Part shown: piece after piece, positions 56,788 to 64,000 of the stretch
How the letters are laid out: every line of letters starts with the position of its first letter
Numbering within the stretch: the first letter of the stretch is position 1
Source of the DNA: Martinezella lusitana
GTDB taxonomy: Bacteria; Pseudomonadota; Alphaproteobacteria; Rhizobiales; Rhizobiaceae
Assembly: GCF_010668395.1 (NCBI RefSeq)
Contig: NZ_WUEY01000016.1
Coordinates: 62,001-126,000 of the forward strand
Length of the DNA stretch: 64,000 nucleotides
Reading direction: 5' to 3'
Notes under the pieces: model-generated
Seen by the model: the letters and a program-made list of their open reading frames with translations, nothing else
Told to the model about the DNA's origin: nothing
Database searches by the model: none
Position numbers and translations under genes: made by a program

Positions 56788-59367
56788 CTACGCGCTGTGC
56801 TTGCGTTTGGTCTCCCGTTGGCGCAGAGGTTCGGCGGCTGATTTGAAGTCAGCCCATGGGTCGGTCCGAAGCGCGGCAAGCCGCGTCGGCACATTGAGCA
56901 CGGTGAAATAGTCCGGGCCGATTGCGGGGCTTAGTTCCTGCCAGGATAAGGGCATCGAAACGGGAGCCGCTGAACGCACGGGTCGAATAGGGGTGCGACG
57001 GCGGTCGAGCCGCGCTGATTTCGGAGATAATCGATCAGGATTTTGCCACGGTGCTTGGATTTGGTGATTGTCGAGACATAGCGCTCCGGGCTGTCAGTCG
57101 CCATCGCGTCGGCGATGCCCTTGGTGAAGGCTTTAACGGCAGGCCATTCGGCCTTGGCGACCAGCGGACAGGCAATGTGCAGCCCCTTGCCGCCCGAGGT
57201 CTTGACGAAAGGGAACGAGGCCAGCTTGTTTCAGTCGCTCGCCCGTTTCTTCCGCAGCCGCAATGACCTCGGCCCAGGCGACATCAGGCCCCGGGTCAAG
57301 GTCCATGATGATCATATCCGGTCTTTCCCAGTTACCGACCATCGAGCCCCAGGGATGAATTTCCAGTACCGCGGCTTGGAACAGGCCGATCAGACCATTC
57401 AGATCATCGATGCGCACATATGGGTCCTCATTCTGCGGATCCTTCGCCAAGGCGATGCTCCGGTTCATGCCCTTCCAGACGTGTTTCTGGAAGAAATGCC
57501 GTCCATCGATACCGTTGGGGCAGCGCACGAGGGCGAGCGGCCGTCCGACGACGAAGGGTCCCATATGGCGTCAAACTTGTGTGTAGTAATCCGCAAGCCC
57601 TGCCTTGGTAACGCCTTCGTCCGGCCAGTAGAGACGATCGCCATGGGTCAAGGCGACGCTGCTTCGCGGGGCCTTTTCCGTTGAAGTCTTCGCGGACGAT
57701 TTCGGTGTTTCCCGGATGATCTCAAGCGGGTTCTTGTCTTTCCCGCGAGCCTCGAAAGGCGGCATGGCGCAAATGGCCGTCAGTTGTCCAGGCGCGAAAC
57801 CCTACTTTCGCCACCAGTTCGGGCCGCACGAAGCGAACACCGCGGCTTTCTTCCGCCGTCAGCCTGGTCGAAAACGGGCTTTCCTCCGCTTTCAGGCGGC
57901 CAAGCCTTTTAAAAAACTGCCCGGCAACGGTATGGGTATAGCCAATGCCGACACGGCCGACATGATCCAGTTGACCGCCCTCATAGACGCCGGGAACCAG
58001 CGAACCGATTGCCTTTCGGGATGTCGTCGACGGCACCCAGCCGCCGATAACGAACTCCTGCCGCGAAGAGCATTTCGATTTGACCCATGATTTTCCGCGA
58101 CCGGGACGATAAGGATCGTCGGCGATCTTGGATACGATCCCTTCCAGGCTCAACTGGCATGCGTGGCTCAGCAGCAGATCGCCATTTTCATCAAAATGAC
58201 TGCTGAAGCGAAGAATCCCGGTCTCGGATGGAATGATCTTCTGCAGCAATTGTTTGCGGGCGATCAAAGCGCACGCCTCGAGCCCGTAACCGTCAAGATA
58301 TAGCAGATCGAAGGCGTAGAAGACGAAGCGGTCGCTACGGCCCTCGCTGAGATCGGCCTGCAAGGCAGAGAAGTCCGAAGCGCCTGCCGCCGGCTCGACA
58401 ACTCCCCATCGATGACGGCAGTGCCGACAGGAAGATCTTTGAATGCCTCGATAATGTCCTTGCCGAATTTTTGGGTCCAGTCGAGCTCGCTGCGCGTCGA
58501 CAGCTTGATGCGGCCAGCCTCGATGCGAGCCTCGAGCCGATATCCGTCGAACTTGATTTCGTGAAGCCAGCGCGAACCCGAGGGCGGTTTGGATACTAGC
58601 GTTGCGAGCGCACGCTCGATGAATGCCGGCAGGGGCGCCTTCTTTGCGCCTTTCAAGATGGATGGATCAGGAAATGCGGGCTCCAATTCCGTAGAGATTT
58701 CACCTGCTGCCCTGTCGGTCTTTTTTGAAGCCTTTCGTGGCGTTCTTCCGTCGATCGATCTTGCCCGTCCTGGAGGACCAACCGGGTTTCTCGGCTTCGA
58801 CTTCGTTGATGACCCGTCCTGTCTTGGCCGCTTCCGGTCGCTCTTCAAGGATGTCGGGCGCGCCCCTTCCGGACGGGCTGCGTCGTCTTCCCCCTTGATC
58901 AGCAGCCGGTTTTCCCTTTTCTCACTCGGTTTGCCTGTCATGCCGATGAGGTGCCAGCGCCCGCCCAGCTTCTTTCCGTAAAGCTCGAATTCCAGATGAC
59001 CCTTGGCGAGGCTCTTGTGTGGGTCGCCATGCGGCATCCATGAGCCTTTATCCCAGACGATGACCGTTCCGCCGCCATACCCGCCCTTCGGGATCGTGCC
59101 TTCGAAGTCGCCATATTCCAGGGGGTGATCTTCGGTCTGTACGGCGAGCCGCTTTTCGCCGGTCACCAGGCTCGGTCCCTTGGTCACAGCCCAGCTCCCA
59201 GCATGCCATCGAGTTCAAGGCGAAAATGGTATTGGAGGCGACGCGCGTCATGTTTCTGAATAACGAAGCTGTTTTTCCTCGCGGCAGCTTTTTCTCCTGT
59301 CTGAGCGGCCCTTCGGTTCCGGTGTCTTGGTAAAGTCGCGCTTACGATGGTAGGTTTGCAATGCCAT
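56788..59367 (-). pseudogene. ligD: ATP-dependent DNA ligase LigD, full-length but decayed
   Basis: ATG 59367 lies 2 bp after the second ku gene. Domain order is complete: phosphoesterase (DARRLQYHFRLELDGML, HPLEYGDFEGTIPKGGYGGG), ligase with KFDGYR (Lys nucleophile; ALATLVSKPPSGSRWLHEIK) and FDLLYLDGYGLE, then polymerase (LADYYTQV, GPFVVGRPLALVRCPNGIDG, IIMDLDPGPDVAWAEV). I count at least six lesions: frameshifts near 59300, 59205, 58370, 57745, 57225 and 56985, and a TGA for Trp at 57571-57573 between YYTQV and RHMGPF. About 860 codons in all, the usual LigD size. No functional product is possible. Confidence 0.9.
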
Positions 59368-59369
59368 GA

Positions 59370-60257
59370 TCAGCTCGCCTTGCGTTGCGGCCGCGGAGAG
59401 GATGCTGCCCGCGATGTCGGTGTCGTCTCAGAGGTCGAAGCCGATTTCTTGGCGGCGCGTTTCGGGCTTGCTTTGCTTTTGCCAATCATGGCTGCGCTCT
59501 GGCGCAGTGCGTCCATAAGGTCGGTGACTTTGGCGATCTTCGCCGGCTTGCGTGCCGGGATTGCCTTGCCTTCGATCTTGGCTTTGACGAGTTCGGTCAG
59601 CGCAGCCTCATATCGATCGTCGAATTTGCCAGCGTCGAACGTGCCTTCCTTCGTGCCGATGATGTGCTTGGCGAGATCGAGCATCTCACCCTTGATATTG
59701 ATGTCGGGAACGTCCTCAAAGGCTTCCTTGGCTGAACGAACCTCGTAGTCGAAGTTCAGCGTGGTGGCGATCAGCCCCTTGCCATGGGCGCGGATCATCA
59801 GCGTGCGCAGGCGCCGAAACAGGACGGCACGAGCGATGGCGGCCACCTTCATCTTGCGTATGCCTTCGCGAATCAGGGCGAAGGCCTCCTCACTGGCGGA
59901 GGTGGAGGGAGCCAGATAGTAGGGCCGGTCGAAATAAACGTCATCAATATCGGAGCAAGCCAGAAAAACCTTCACATGCAGGACCTTGTCGCTCTCCGGT
60001 ACGACAGCAGTGATTTCCTCGGGCTCCAGCGCGATGTAATCTCCGTTGTTGAGCTCATAGCCTTTGATCTGCTCCTCACGCGGCACCGGCTTTCCGGTGT
60101 CGCTGTCGACGAATTCCCGCTTTACGCGGTTGCCCGTTTCCCGGTTCAATGTATGGAAAGAAATCCGCTCCGAGGTCGAAACCGCAGTATAAAGGGCGAC
60201 CGCGCAGTTGACCTCTCCGAACTTCAGATATCCCTTCCATTGCGCACGCGGGCTCAT
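59370..60257 (-). CDS. ku: Ku protein, non-homologous end joining (second copy)
   Basis: 295 residues from ATG 60257. Core: MSPRAQWKGYLKFGEVNCAV, ISFHTLNRETGNRVKREFVD, GYELNNGDYIALEPEEITAV, DDVYFDRPYYLAPSTSASEE. The long C-terminus is rich in Lys, Ala and Ser (SKASPKRAAKKSASTSETTP), typical of Ku proteins that contact DNA and LigD. It would form an operon with ligD (2 bp apart), but ligD is dead, so Ku from here must work with a ligase encoded elsewhere, pair with the Ku at 55975, or do neither (inference). Perfect EcfG-type promoter upstream. Confidence 0.95.
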   Translation of the reverse strand: MSPRAQWKGYLKFGEVNCAVALYTAVSTSERISFHTLNRETGNRVKREFVDSDTGKPVPREEQIKGYELNNGDYIALEPEEITAVVPESDKVLHVKVFLACSDIDDVYFDRPYYLAPSTSASEEAFALIREGIRKMKVAAIARAVLFRRLRTLMIRAHGKGLIATTLNFDYEVRSAKEAFEDVPDINIKGEMLDLAKHIIGTKEGTFDAGKFDDRYEAALTELVKAKIEGKAIPARKPAKIAKVTDLMDALRQSAAMIGKSKASPKRAAKKSASTSETTPTSRAASSPRPQRKAS

Positions 60258-60287
60258 TTGCTGGCTCCAGATTAAGTATCGGAGTCA

Positions 60288-60312
60288 AACGAAATGCGGC
60301 GCGCATTGTTCC
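60288..60312 (-). promoter_or_regulatory. EcfG-type stress promoter (second ku gene, ligD)
   Basis: Minus strand GGAAC (60312-60308), 16 bp, CGTT (60291-60288): perfect consensus, ending 30 bp upstream of ATG 60257. Confidence 0.85.
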
Positions 60313-60433
60313 TGGGGAGGGGCAAGACCGCTCATCGGTCGCGTCCTGCAACATGACCTTCATCGCTCGATCAAATGGAAAGCGATAGTGGTTTTACGCA
60401 GTTGGATGGCGGATCCAAAAAAGGAGGCCAATC

Positions 60434-61055
60434 ATGACATCGAAAGCCGTGGCACTAAACGCAACGTTGAAGACGAGCGGCGGGCCCTCATCGTCAATCG
60501 ACTGCTTTTTCTTAATTGCTAAGGCAACAGCCAGAGAGTATGCGGCGACAACGATGATCCGTCGTGTCGATCACAATATTCTGCCAGCCGTCAAATCCGA
60601 CGAGGCCCGACCGACGAATGGCCGGATATTCGCCGGAAGATCCTCGAAGCCCACATACTCGCCTTCGGCACCTCGATCTAGATGGGCGATTGTCCAGCAT
60701 CGCAAAGATAGCTTTCGAGCGCATGGATGCCTTCCTGTCTGAACGGGATTGCAGGGTCAGATGCCATTTCTGGTCGTATGCCCTGTCGTCGTGGTCAGCA
60801 AGAACGACGGCGTGCATCCTGCGTCGGCGGAAATTGATCAGGCTTTGAACGATGTCGGTTTCACGATCCTGCCGACCCGGCTGCCTATTGGTGGGACAAG
60901 CTACGGATAGTGCGAATTTTCTTGATTTGAAGAAGATGCCCAAGGAAGCAGCCTGCGCGATCGATATGGGAGCACCGAACGCCGCGCATCTTTCGAAATT
61001 TCTTGAAGGAACCTATCACACGGCAGACACCGGGCCAACCGCATTAGACCGATGA
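60434..61055 (+). pseudogene. Flavodoxin-family (FMN reductase-like) gene, decayed
   Basis: ATG 60434 after AAAAAAGGAGG opens MTSKAVALNATLKTSGGPSS, the first strand and phosphate loop of flavodoxin-like NAD(P)H oxidoreductases, and continues to IRRVDHNILPAVKSDEARPT. Then in other frames: ILEAHILAFGTSI, TAG (Trp expected), SSIAKIAFERMDAFLSERD, MPFLVVCPVVVVSKNDGVHP, SAEIDQALNDVGFTI, and finally DSANFLDLKKMPKEAACAID, APNAAHLSKFLEG to a stop at 61055. The full-length gene is recoverable across at least three frames with an in-frame stop. Confidence 0.75.
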
Positions 61056-61073
61056 TGACTTCGGTCGCGCCCC

Positions 61074-61361
61074 CTAGGGTTCGCGGCCGAAGTCCTTTCT
61101 GAGTTCCTCCTTCGCCTTTTCCAGCGTCCCCCTCTTCGATTTCGAAAGCTGGGTACCGGCGCGGTTTATGTAGAAGTTCAGCATGGACATTGCGGATTGA
61201 AACGCGCCCGCTTTGCGGCGATGGCTGTCTTCGGCGGAACGCTTGAGTGAATCGGCTATCTTCTTTGCACTGCCCTGTTTGAAGACGTCTTTTTCAAGGT
61301 CCATCGCGTCGCTATTGTCGGTGACCCTCTGGGACCATTTTTTCGATTTCGTCTTTGGCAT
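61074..61361 (-). CDS. DUF3175 protein
   Basis: 95 residues, ATG 61361 with AAGGAG upstream. The whole length fits DUF3175: KWSQRVTDNSDAMDLEKDVF, IADSLKRSAEDSHRRKAGAF, QSAMSMLNFYINRAGTQLSK, then LEKAKEELRKDFGR. Small basic cytosolic helical protein of unknown function, frequent in soil bacteria near stress and DNA-repair genes. Divergent from the TPP enzyme at 61597, with back-to-back EcfG-type promoters between. Confidence 0.9.
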   Translation of the reverse strand: MPKTKSKKWSQRVTDNSDAMDLEKDVFKQGSAKKIADSLKRSAEDSHRRKAGAFQSAMSMLNFYINRAGTQLSKSKRGTLEKAKEELRKDFGREP

Positions 61362-61432
61362 CGTTCATCTCCTTCGCGCCATCAGGACAAAGCTGTCCGC
61401 AGCGCCGGCCCATAATGCATGACGGAAGATCT

Positions 61433-61457
61433 AACAAATATTCCTGCCATATGTTCC
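61433..61457 (-). promoter_or_regulatory. EcfG-type stress promoter (DUF3175 gene)
   Basis: Minus strand GGAAC (61457-61453), 17 bp, GTT (61435-61433; TGTT). It ends 72 bp upstream of ATG 61361. Confidence 0.7.
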
Positions 61458-61520
61458 CCGTCCAAGGTGGGAGTTGATCGTTACGCCCTTTCTTTCCGGT
61501 TCTTTCAAGTGCGAGCGGAG

Positions 61521-61545
61521 GGAACATAAATTGCATTTGCATGTT
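61521..61545 (+). promoter_or_regulatory. EcfG-type stress promoter (TPP-enzyme gene)
   Basis: GGAAC (61521-61525), 17 bp, GTT (61543-61545; TGTT). It ends 51 bp upstream of ATG 61597, divergent from the site at 61433. Confidence 0.75.
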
Positions 61546-61596
61546 TGATCACGGTGATTTCAGCGAGAAGCGACGTGCAACAAGCGGAGACAAATC

Positions 61597-63381
61597 ATGG
61601 CAAAGACGGTTGGCGATTTCATAGTGCAGCGTCTTTACGATTGGGGCGTGAGGCGCATCTTTGGCTATCCGGGGGACGGTATCAACGGTGTCTTCGGCGC
61701 GTTAAACCGTGCCGATGGAAAGATTGAGTTCATCCAGGCGCGTCACGAGGAAATGGCGGCGTTCATGGCATCCGCCTATGCGAAATTCTCCGGTGAACTA
61801 GGTGTCTGTATCGCTACCTCCGGCCCCGGCGCAACGCACCTCATCACCGGCCTTTACGACGCTCGGCTGGATCATCAACCAGTGCTGGCATTGGTCGGGC
61901 AGCAGGCACGCCGTGCAATTGGCGGGCACTATCAGCAGGAGGTTGATCTTGCTTCCTTGTTCAAGGACGTTGCCGGGGATTTCGTCCATCAGGCGGCCGT
62001 GCCAGCGCAGGTGCGCCATCTGATTGATCGCGCTGCTCGTATCGCGCTCGCAAACAAAACCGTGACCGCAGTGATCCTGCCAAACGATCTCCAGGAAATG
62101 CCATATGAGACGCCGCCACGTAAGCATGGCTCCGTGATGTCGGGCATTGGCTATGTCGCGGCAAGAACCATGCCGCAGGAGATTGATCTTATGCGCGCCG
62201 CCGAAGTTCTTAACGCAGGCAAGAGGGTTGCGATGCTGGTGGGAGCTGGTGCGCTCGGCGCCACTGAAGAGGTCATTGCGGTTGCAGATCGTCTCGGCGC
62301 AGGTGCAGCAAAGGCGCTGCTCGGCAAGGCGGTACTACCGGACGAGTTGCCTTGGGTTACAGGCTCGATAGGACTTCTTGGAACTGAGCCTTCCTGGGAT
62401 CTCATGCGCGATTGCGATACCCTGTTGATGATTGGCTCCGGATTTCCCTATTCCGAATTCTTGCCGGAGGAAGGCGATGCTCGGGGCGTTCAGATCGACA
62501 TCCGTCCGGATATGCTTTCCTTACGCTATCCGATGGAGATCAATCTCGTCGGAGACGCGCGGGAGACCTTGCAGGCCCTCCTCCCGCTACTCAGGCAAAA
62601 GCAGGATCTTTCCTGGCGTCGGCAGATCGAAACAAATGTCGGCGATTGGTGGAAGATTCTGGAAACGCGGGCGCATGTGGAGGCCAATCCGGTCAATCCA
62701 CAGCGTGTCGTGTGGGAGCTCTCGAAAAGATTGCCGGATGGCGCGATCGTCACAAGCGATTCCGGCTCCTGTGCTAATTGGTACGCTCGTGATCTGCGCA
62801 TGAGACACGGCATGATGGCTTCTCTATCCGGCGGCCTGGCTTCCATGGGTGCGGCCGTTCCCTATGCGATCGCAGCTAAGGTTGCGTGTCCGAACCGGCC
62901 GGTTTTGGGCCTTGTGGGTGATGGCGCCATGCAGATGAATAATATGGCTGAATTGATCACTGTCGCGAAATACTGGCGGAACTGGTCGGATCCCCGATTT
63001 GTAATCTGCGTTTTTAATAATGGAGACCTCAATCAGGTGACCTGGGAGCAACGCGTCATGGAAGGTGATCCGAAATTCGATGCGTCCCAACAGCTCCCCG
63101 ATGTTCCCTATCACCGATTTGCCGAACTTATAGGGCTAAAAGGAATTTTCATAGACCGCCCTGAGGATCTTGGAGCTGCTTGGGATGAGGCGCTTGCCGC
63201 AGGACGACCGGCTCTCCTGGAGGTCAAGACTGATCCGGAAGTTCCGCCGCTGCCGCCGCACCTGACTTTCGAGCAGATGCGCAACCTCGCCACGGTCTTG
63301 CTGAAAGGAGACCCTGAGGAAAGCGGTGTCGTGAAGGGAACCTTGCGACAAATGCTCAGCGCGATCCTCCCCCGGCGATAG
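61597..63381 (+). CDS. TPP-dependent enzyme, pyruvate oxidase/PoxB-like
   Basis: 594 residues. Three-domain TPP fold: N-terminal PYR domain with catalytic Glu (FIQARHEEMAAFMASAYAKF), central FAD/nucleotide-type domain (VAMLVGAGALGATEEVIAVA), and C-terminal PP domain with the TPP/Mg motif VGDGAMQMNNMAELIT ending in FNNGDLNQVTWEQR. The layout fits quinone-dependent pyruvate dehydrogenase (PoxB) and related acetolactate-synthase-like enzymes. The C-terminal membrane-binding helix of E. coli PoxB is not obvious. Probable product acetate from pyruvate, a typical stationary-phase/stress step. EcfG-type promoter upstream supports this. Confidence 0.85.
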   Translation: MAKTVGDFIVQRLYDWGVRRIFGYPGDGINGVFGALNRADGKIEFIQARHEEMAAFMASAYAKFSGELGVCIATSGPGATHLITGLYDARLDHQPVLALVGQQARRAIGGHYQQEVDLASLFKDVAGDFVHQAAVPAQVRHLIDRAARIALANKTVTAVILPNDLQEMPYETPPRKHGSVMSGIGYVAARTMPQEIDLMRAAEVLNAGKRVAMLVGAGALGATEEVIAVADRLGAGAAKALLGKAVLPDELPWVTGSIGLLGTEPSWDLMRDCDTLLMIGSGFPYSEFLPEEGDARGVQIDIRPDMLSLRYPMEINLVGDARETLQALLPLLRQKQDLSWRRQIETNVGDWWKILETRAHVEANPVNPQRVVWELSKRLPDGAIVTSDSGSCANWYARDLRMRHGMMASLSGGLASMGAAVPYAIAAKVACPNRPVLGLVGDGAMQMNNMAELITVAKYWRNWSDPRFVICVFNNGDLNQVTWEQRVMEGDPKFDASQQLPDVPYHRFAELIGLKGIFIDRPEDLGAAWDEALAAGRPALLEVKTDPEVPPLPPHLTFEQMRNLATVLLKGDPEESGVVKGTLRQMLSAILPRR

Positions 63382-63605
63382 CCAGATACCATTCCCTCGA
63401 TCGCGAGGCTCGGGGGGATGCTGTCTATCGCTGAACAAAATCTATTTTTCCCATTTCCGTATTTTGCTCGTTTGATCTCGAACTGAATCGAAATGAGACA
63501 GCTGGCGGCTATTGGAAACGGACCGTGTGACGACACCAAAACATCTCTCGACAAAAACATAATTCTTTCGCAAACCGAAATTCGATAGGCATGTTTGTTT
63601 TCTTG

Positions 63606-63630
63606 GGAACAACAGCGGCTGGTGCGAGTT
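63606..63630 (+). promoter_or_regulatory. EcfG-type stress promoter (DUF2934 gene)
   Basis: GGAAC (63606-63610), 17 bp, GTT (63628-63630; AGTT). It ends 31 bp upstream of ATG 63662. Confidence 0.72.
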
Positions 63631-63661
63631 GAAGAGCGCCACAGTATGCTGGAGGAAAATC

Positions 63662-63928
63662 ATGAGTGACGACGACATCAGGAAAGCCGCTTACGCTCGA
63701 TGGGAGGCTGAGGGCCGTCCGCAAGGTCAGGATGAGCGCCATTGGCGCGAAGCCTTAGATGAGTTATCCGCAGCGGATCGTCCTCCACCTGCCTCATCTC
63801 CAGATCAGGGAAGTGGTTCAATTTCCGCTCCGGAAGAGAGCGGCTCGACAAGTTCTGAAGCGATCCGTTCCCGCGAAAGCCGTCGAGGTGGTTTCAAACC
63901 TGGCGAACTTGCTTCGGAAAATAAATAG
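63662..63928 (+). CDS. DUF2934 protein
   Basis: 88 residues from ATG 63662 (GGAGGAAAA upstream); the frame opens at 63629. The first 35 residues form the DUF2934 motif: DDDIRKAAYARWEAEGRPQG, then DERHWREALDEL. The rest is a hydrophilic, probably disordered tail rich in Ser, Pro and Glu (PPPASSPDQGSGSISAPEES). Function unknown; the family is common in rhizobia and methylobacteria and often belongs to stress regulons. Confidence 0.88.
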   Translation: MSDDDIRKAAYARWEAEGRPQGQDERHWREALDELSAADRPPPASSPDQGSGSISAPEESGSTSSEAIRSRESRRGGFKPGELASENK

Positions 63929-63959
63929 GATAGGCAGTCGCGCGAAGGGCGGCGTTTCC

Positions 63960-64000
63960 ATGAATACTTCGCGACAATCATACAACTCGATCCTTCCGGG
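63960..64000 (+). CDS. Possible start of a gene cut by the window end
   Basis: ATG 63960 opens MNTSRQSYNSILPG and is still open at the window edge; GAAGGG lies about 20 bp upstream. Too short to assign. Confidence 0.25.
   Translation, partial: MNTSRQSYNSILP

Overview
The window looks like accessory DNA of a Rhizobiales alphaproteobacterium (Rhizobium or a close relative), probably from a megaplasmid or chromid. Support for this: high GC; many LysR/AraC/SDR genes; a Ku/LigD end-joining locus; small families typical of rhizobia (DUF1254, DUF2934, DUF3175, DUF892, DUF2382); and at least 15 sites matching the alphaproteobacterial EcfG general-stress promoter. I saw no rRNA, tRNA, CRISPR, replication or transfer genes. 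All coordinates were counted by hand from the sequence.

Layout. 1-8.3 kb: a broken DEDDh exonuclease, an AraC remnant, a Crp/Fnr regulator divergent from two DUF1254 exported proteins plus an outer-membrane-type protein, and a divergent SDR/AraC pair. 8.8-12.5 kb: LysR divergent from a Rieske oxygenase and its ferredoxin-type reductase, then a PaiB-like flavoprotein. 12.6-18.9 kb: an arginase-fold protein, a gamma-glutamylcyclotransferase-like protein, two decayed SDR genes, an AraC gene, a TetR-controlled SDR pair with a clear palindromic operator, and a decayed LysR gene. 19.0-25.8 kb: a complete Amadori-compound (fructosamine) locus with FrlB-like deglycase, FrlD-like kinase, LacI repressor, polar amino acid ABC transporter and an ornithine-cyclodeaminase-family protein. 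Its two divergent intergenic regions carry identical 19-bp operators in opposite orientation.

26-64 kb is a general-stress island. Nearly every intact gene or operon is preceded by GGAAC-N17-GTT: PRC-barrel protein, Gly/Ser-rich secreted protein, low-affinity iron permease/NhaP operon, TreY, TreZ, GlgX, YciE-KatE, a small conserved protein, an NRAMP-related transporter, a haloacetate-dehalogenase-like hydrolase, two Ku proteins, DUF3175, a TPP-dependent PoxB-like enzyme and DUF2934. Inside the island is a signalling operon (hybrid kinase with three receivers, CheR, CheB, receiver-HWE-type kinase). Together these suggest coordinated osmoprotection (trehalose/glycogen), peroxide defence, metal handling and DNA-break repair under EcfG control (inference).

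The window is also rich in gene decay: ligD, malQ, a flavodoxin gene, DUF2382, yciE (two copies), LysR, SDRs, AraC, a response regulator, a cyclotransferase and an ISL3-type transposase are all broken. Very long genes beside them (1,164, 838, 692 and 715 codons) are intact, so generally poor sequence quality is an unlikely explanation.
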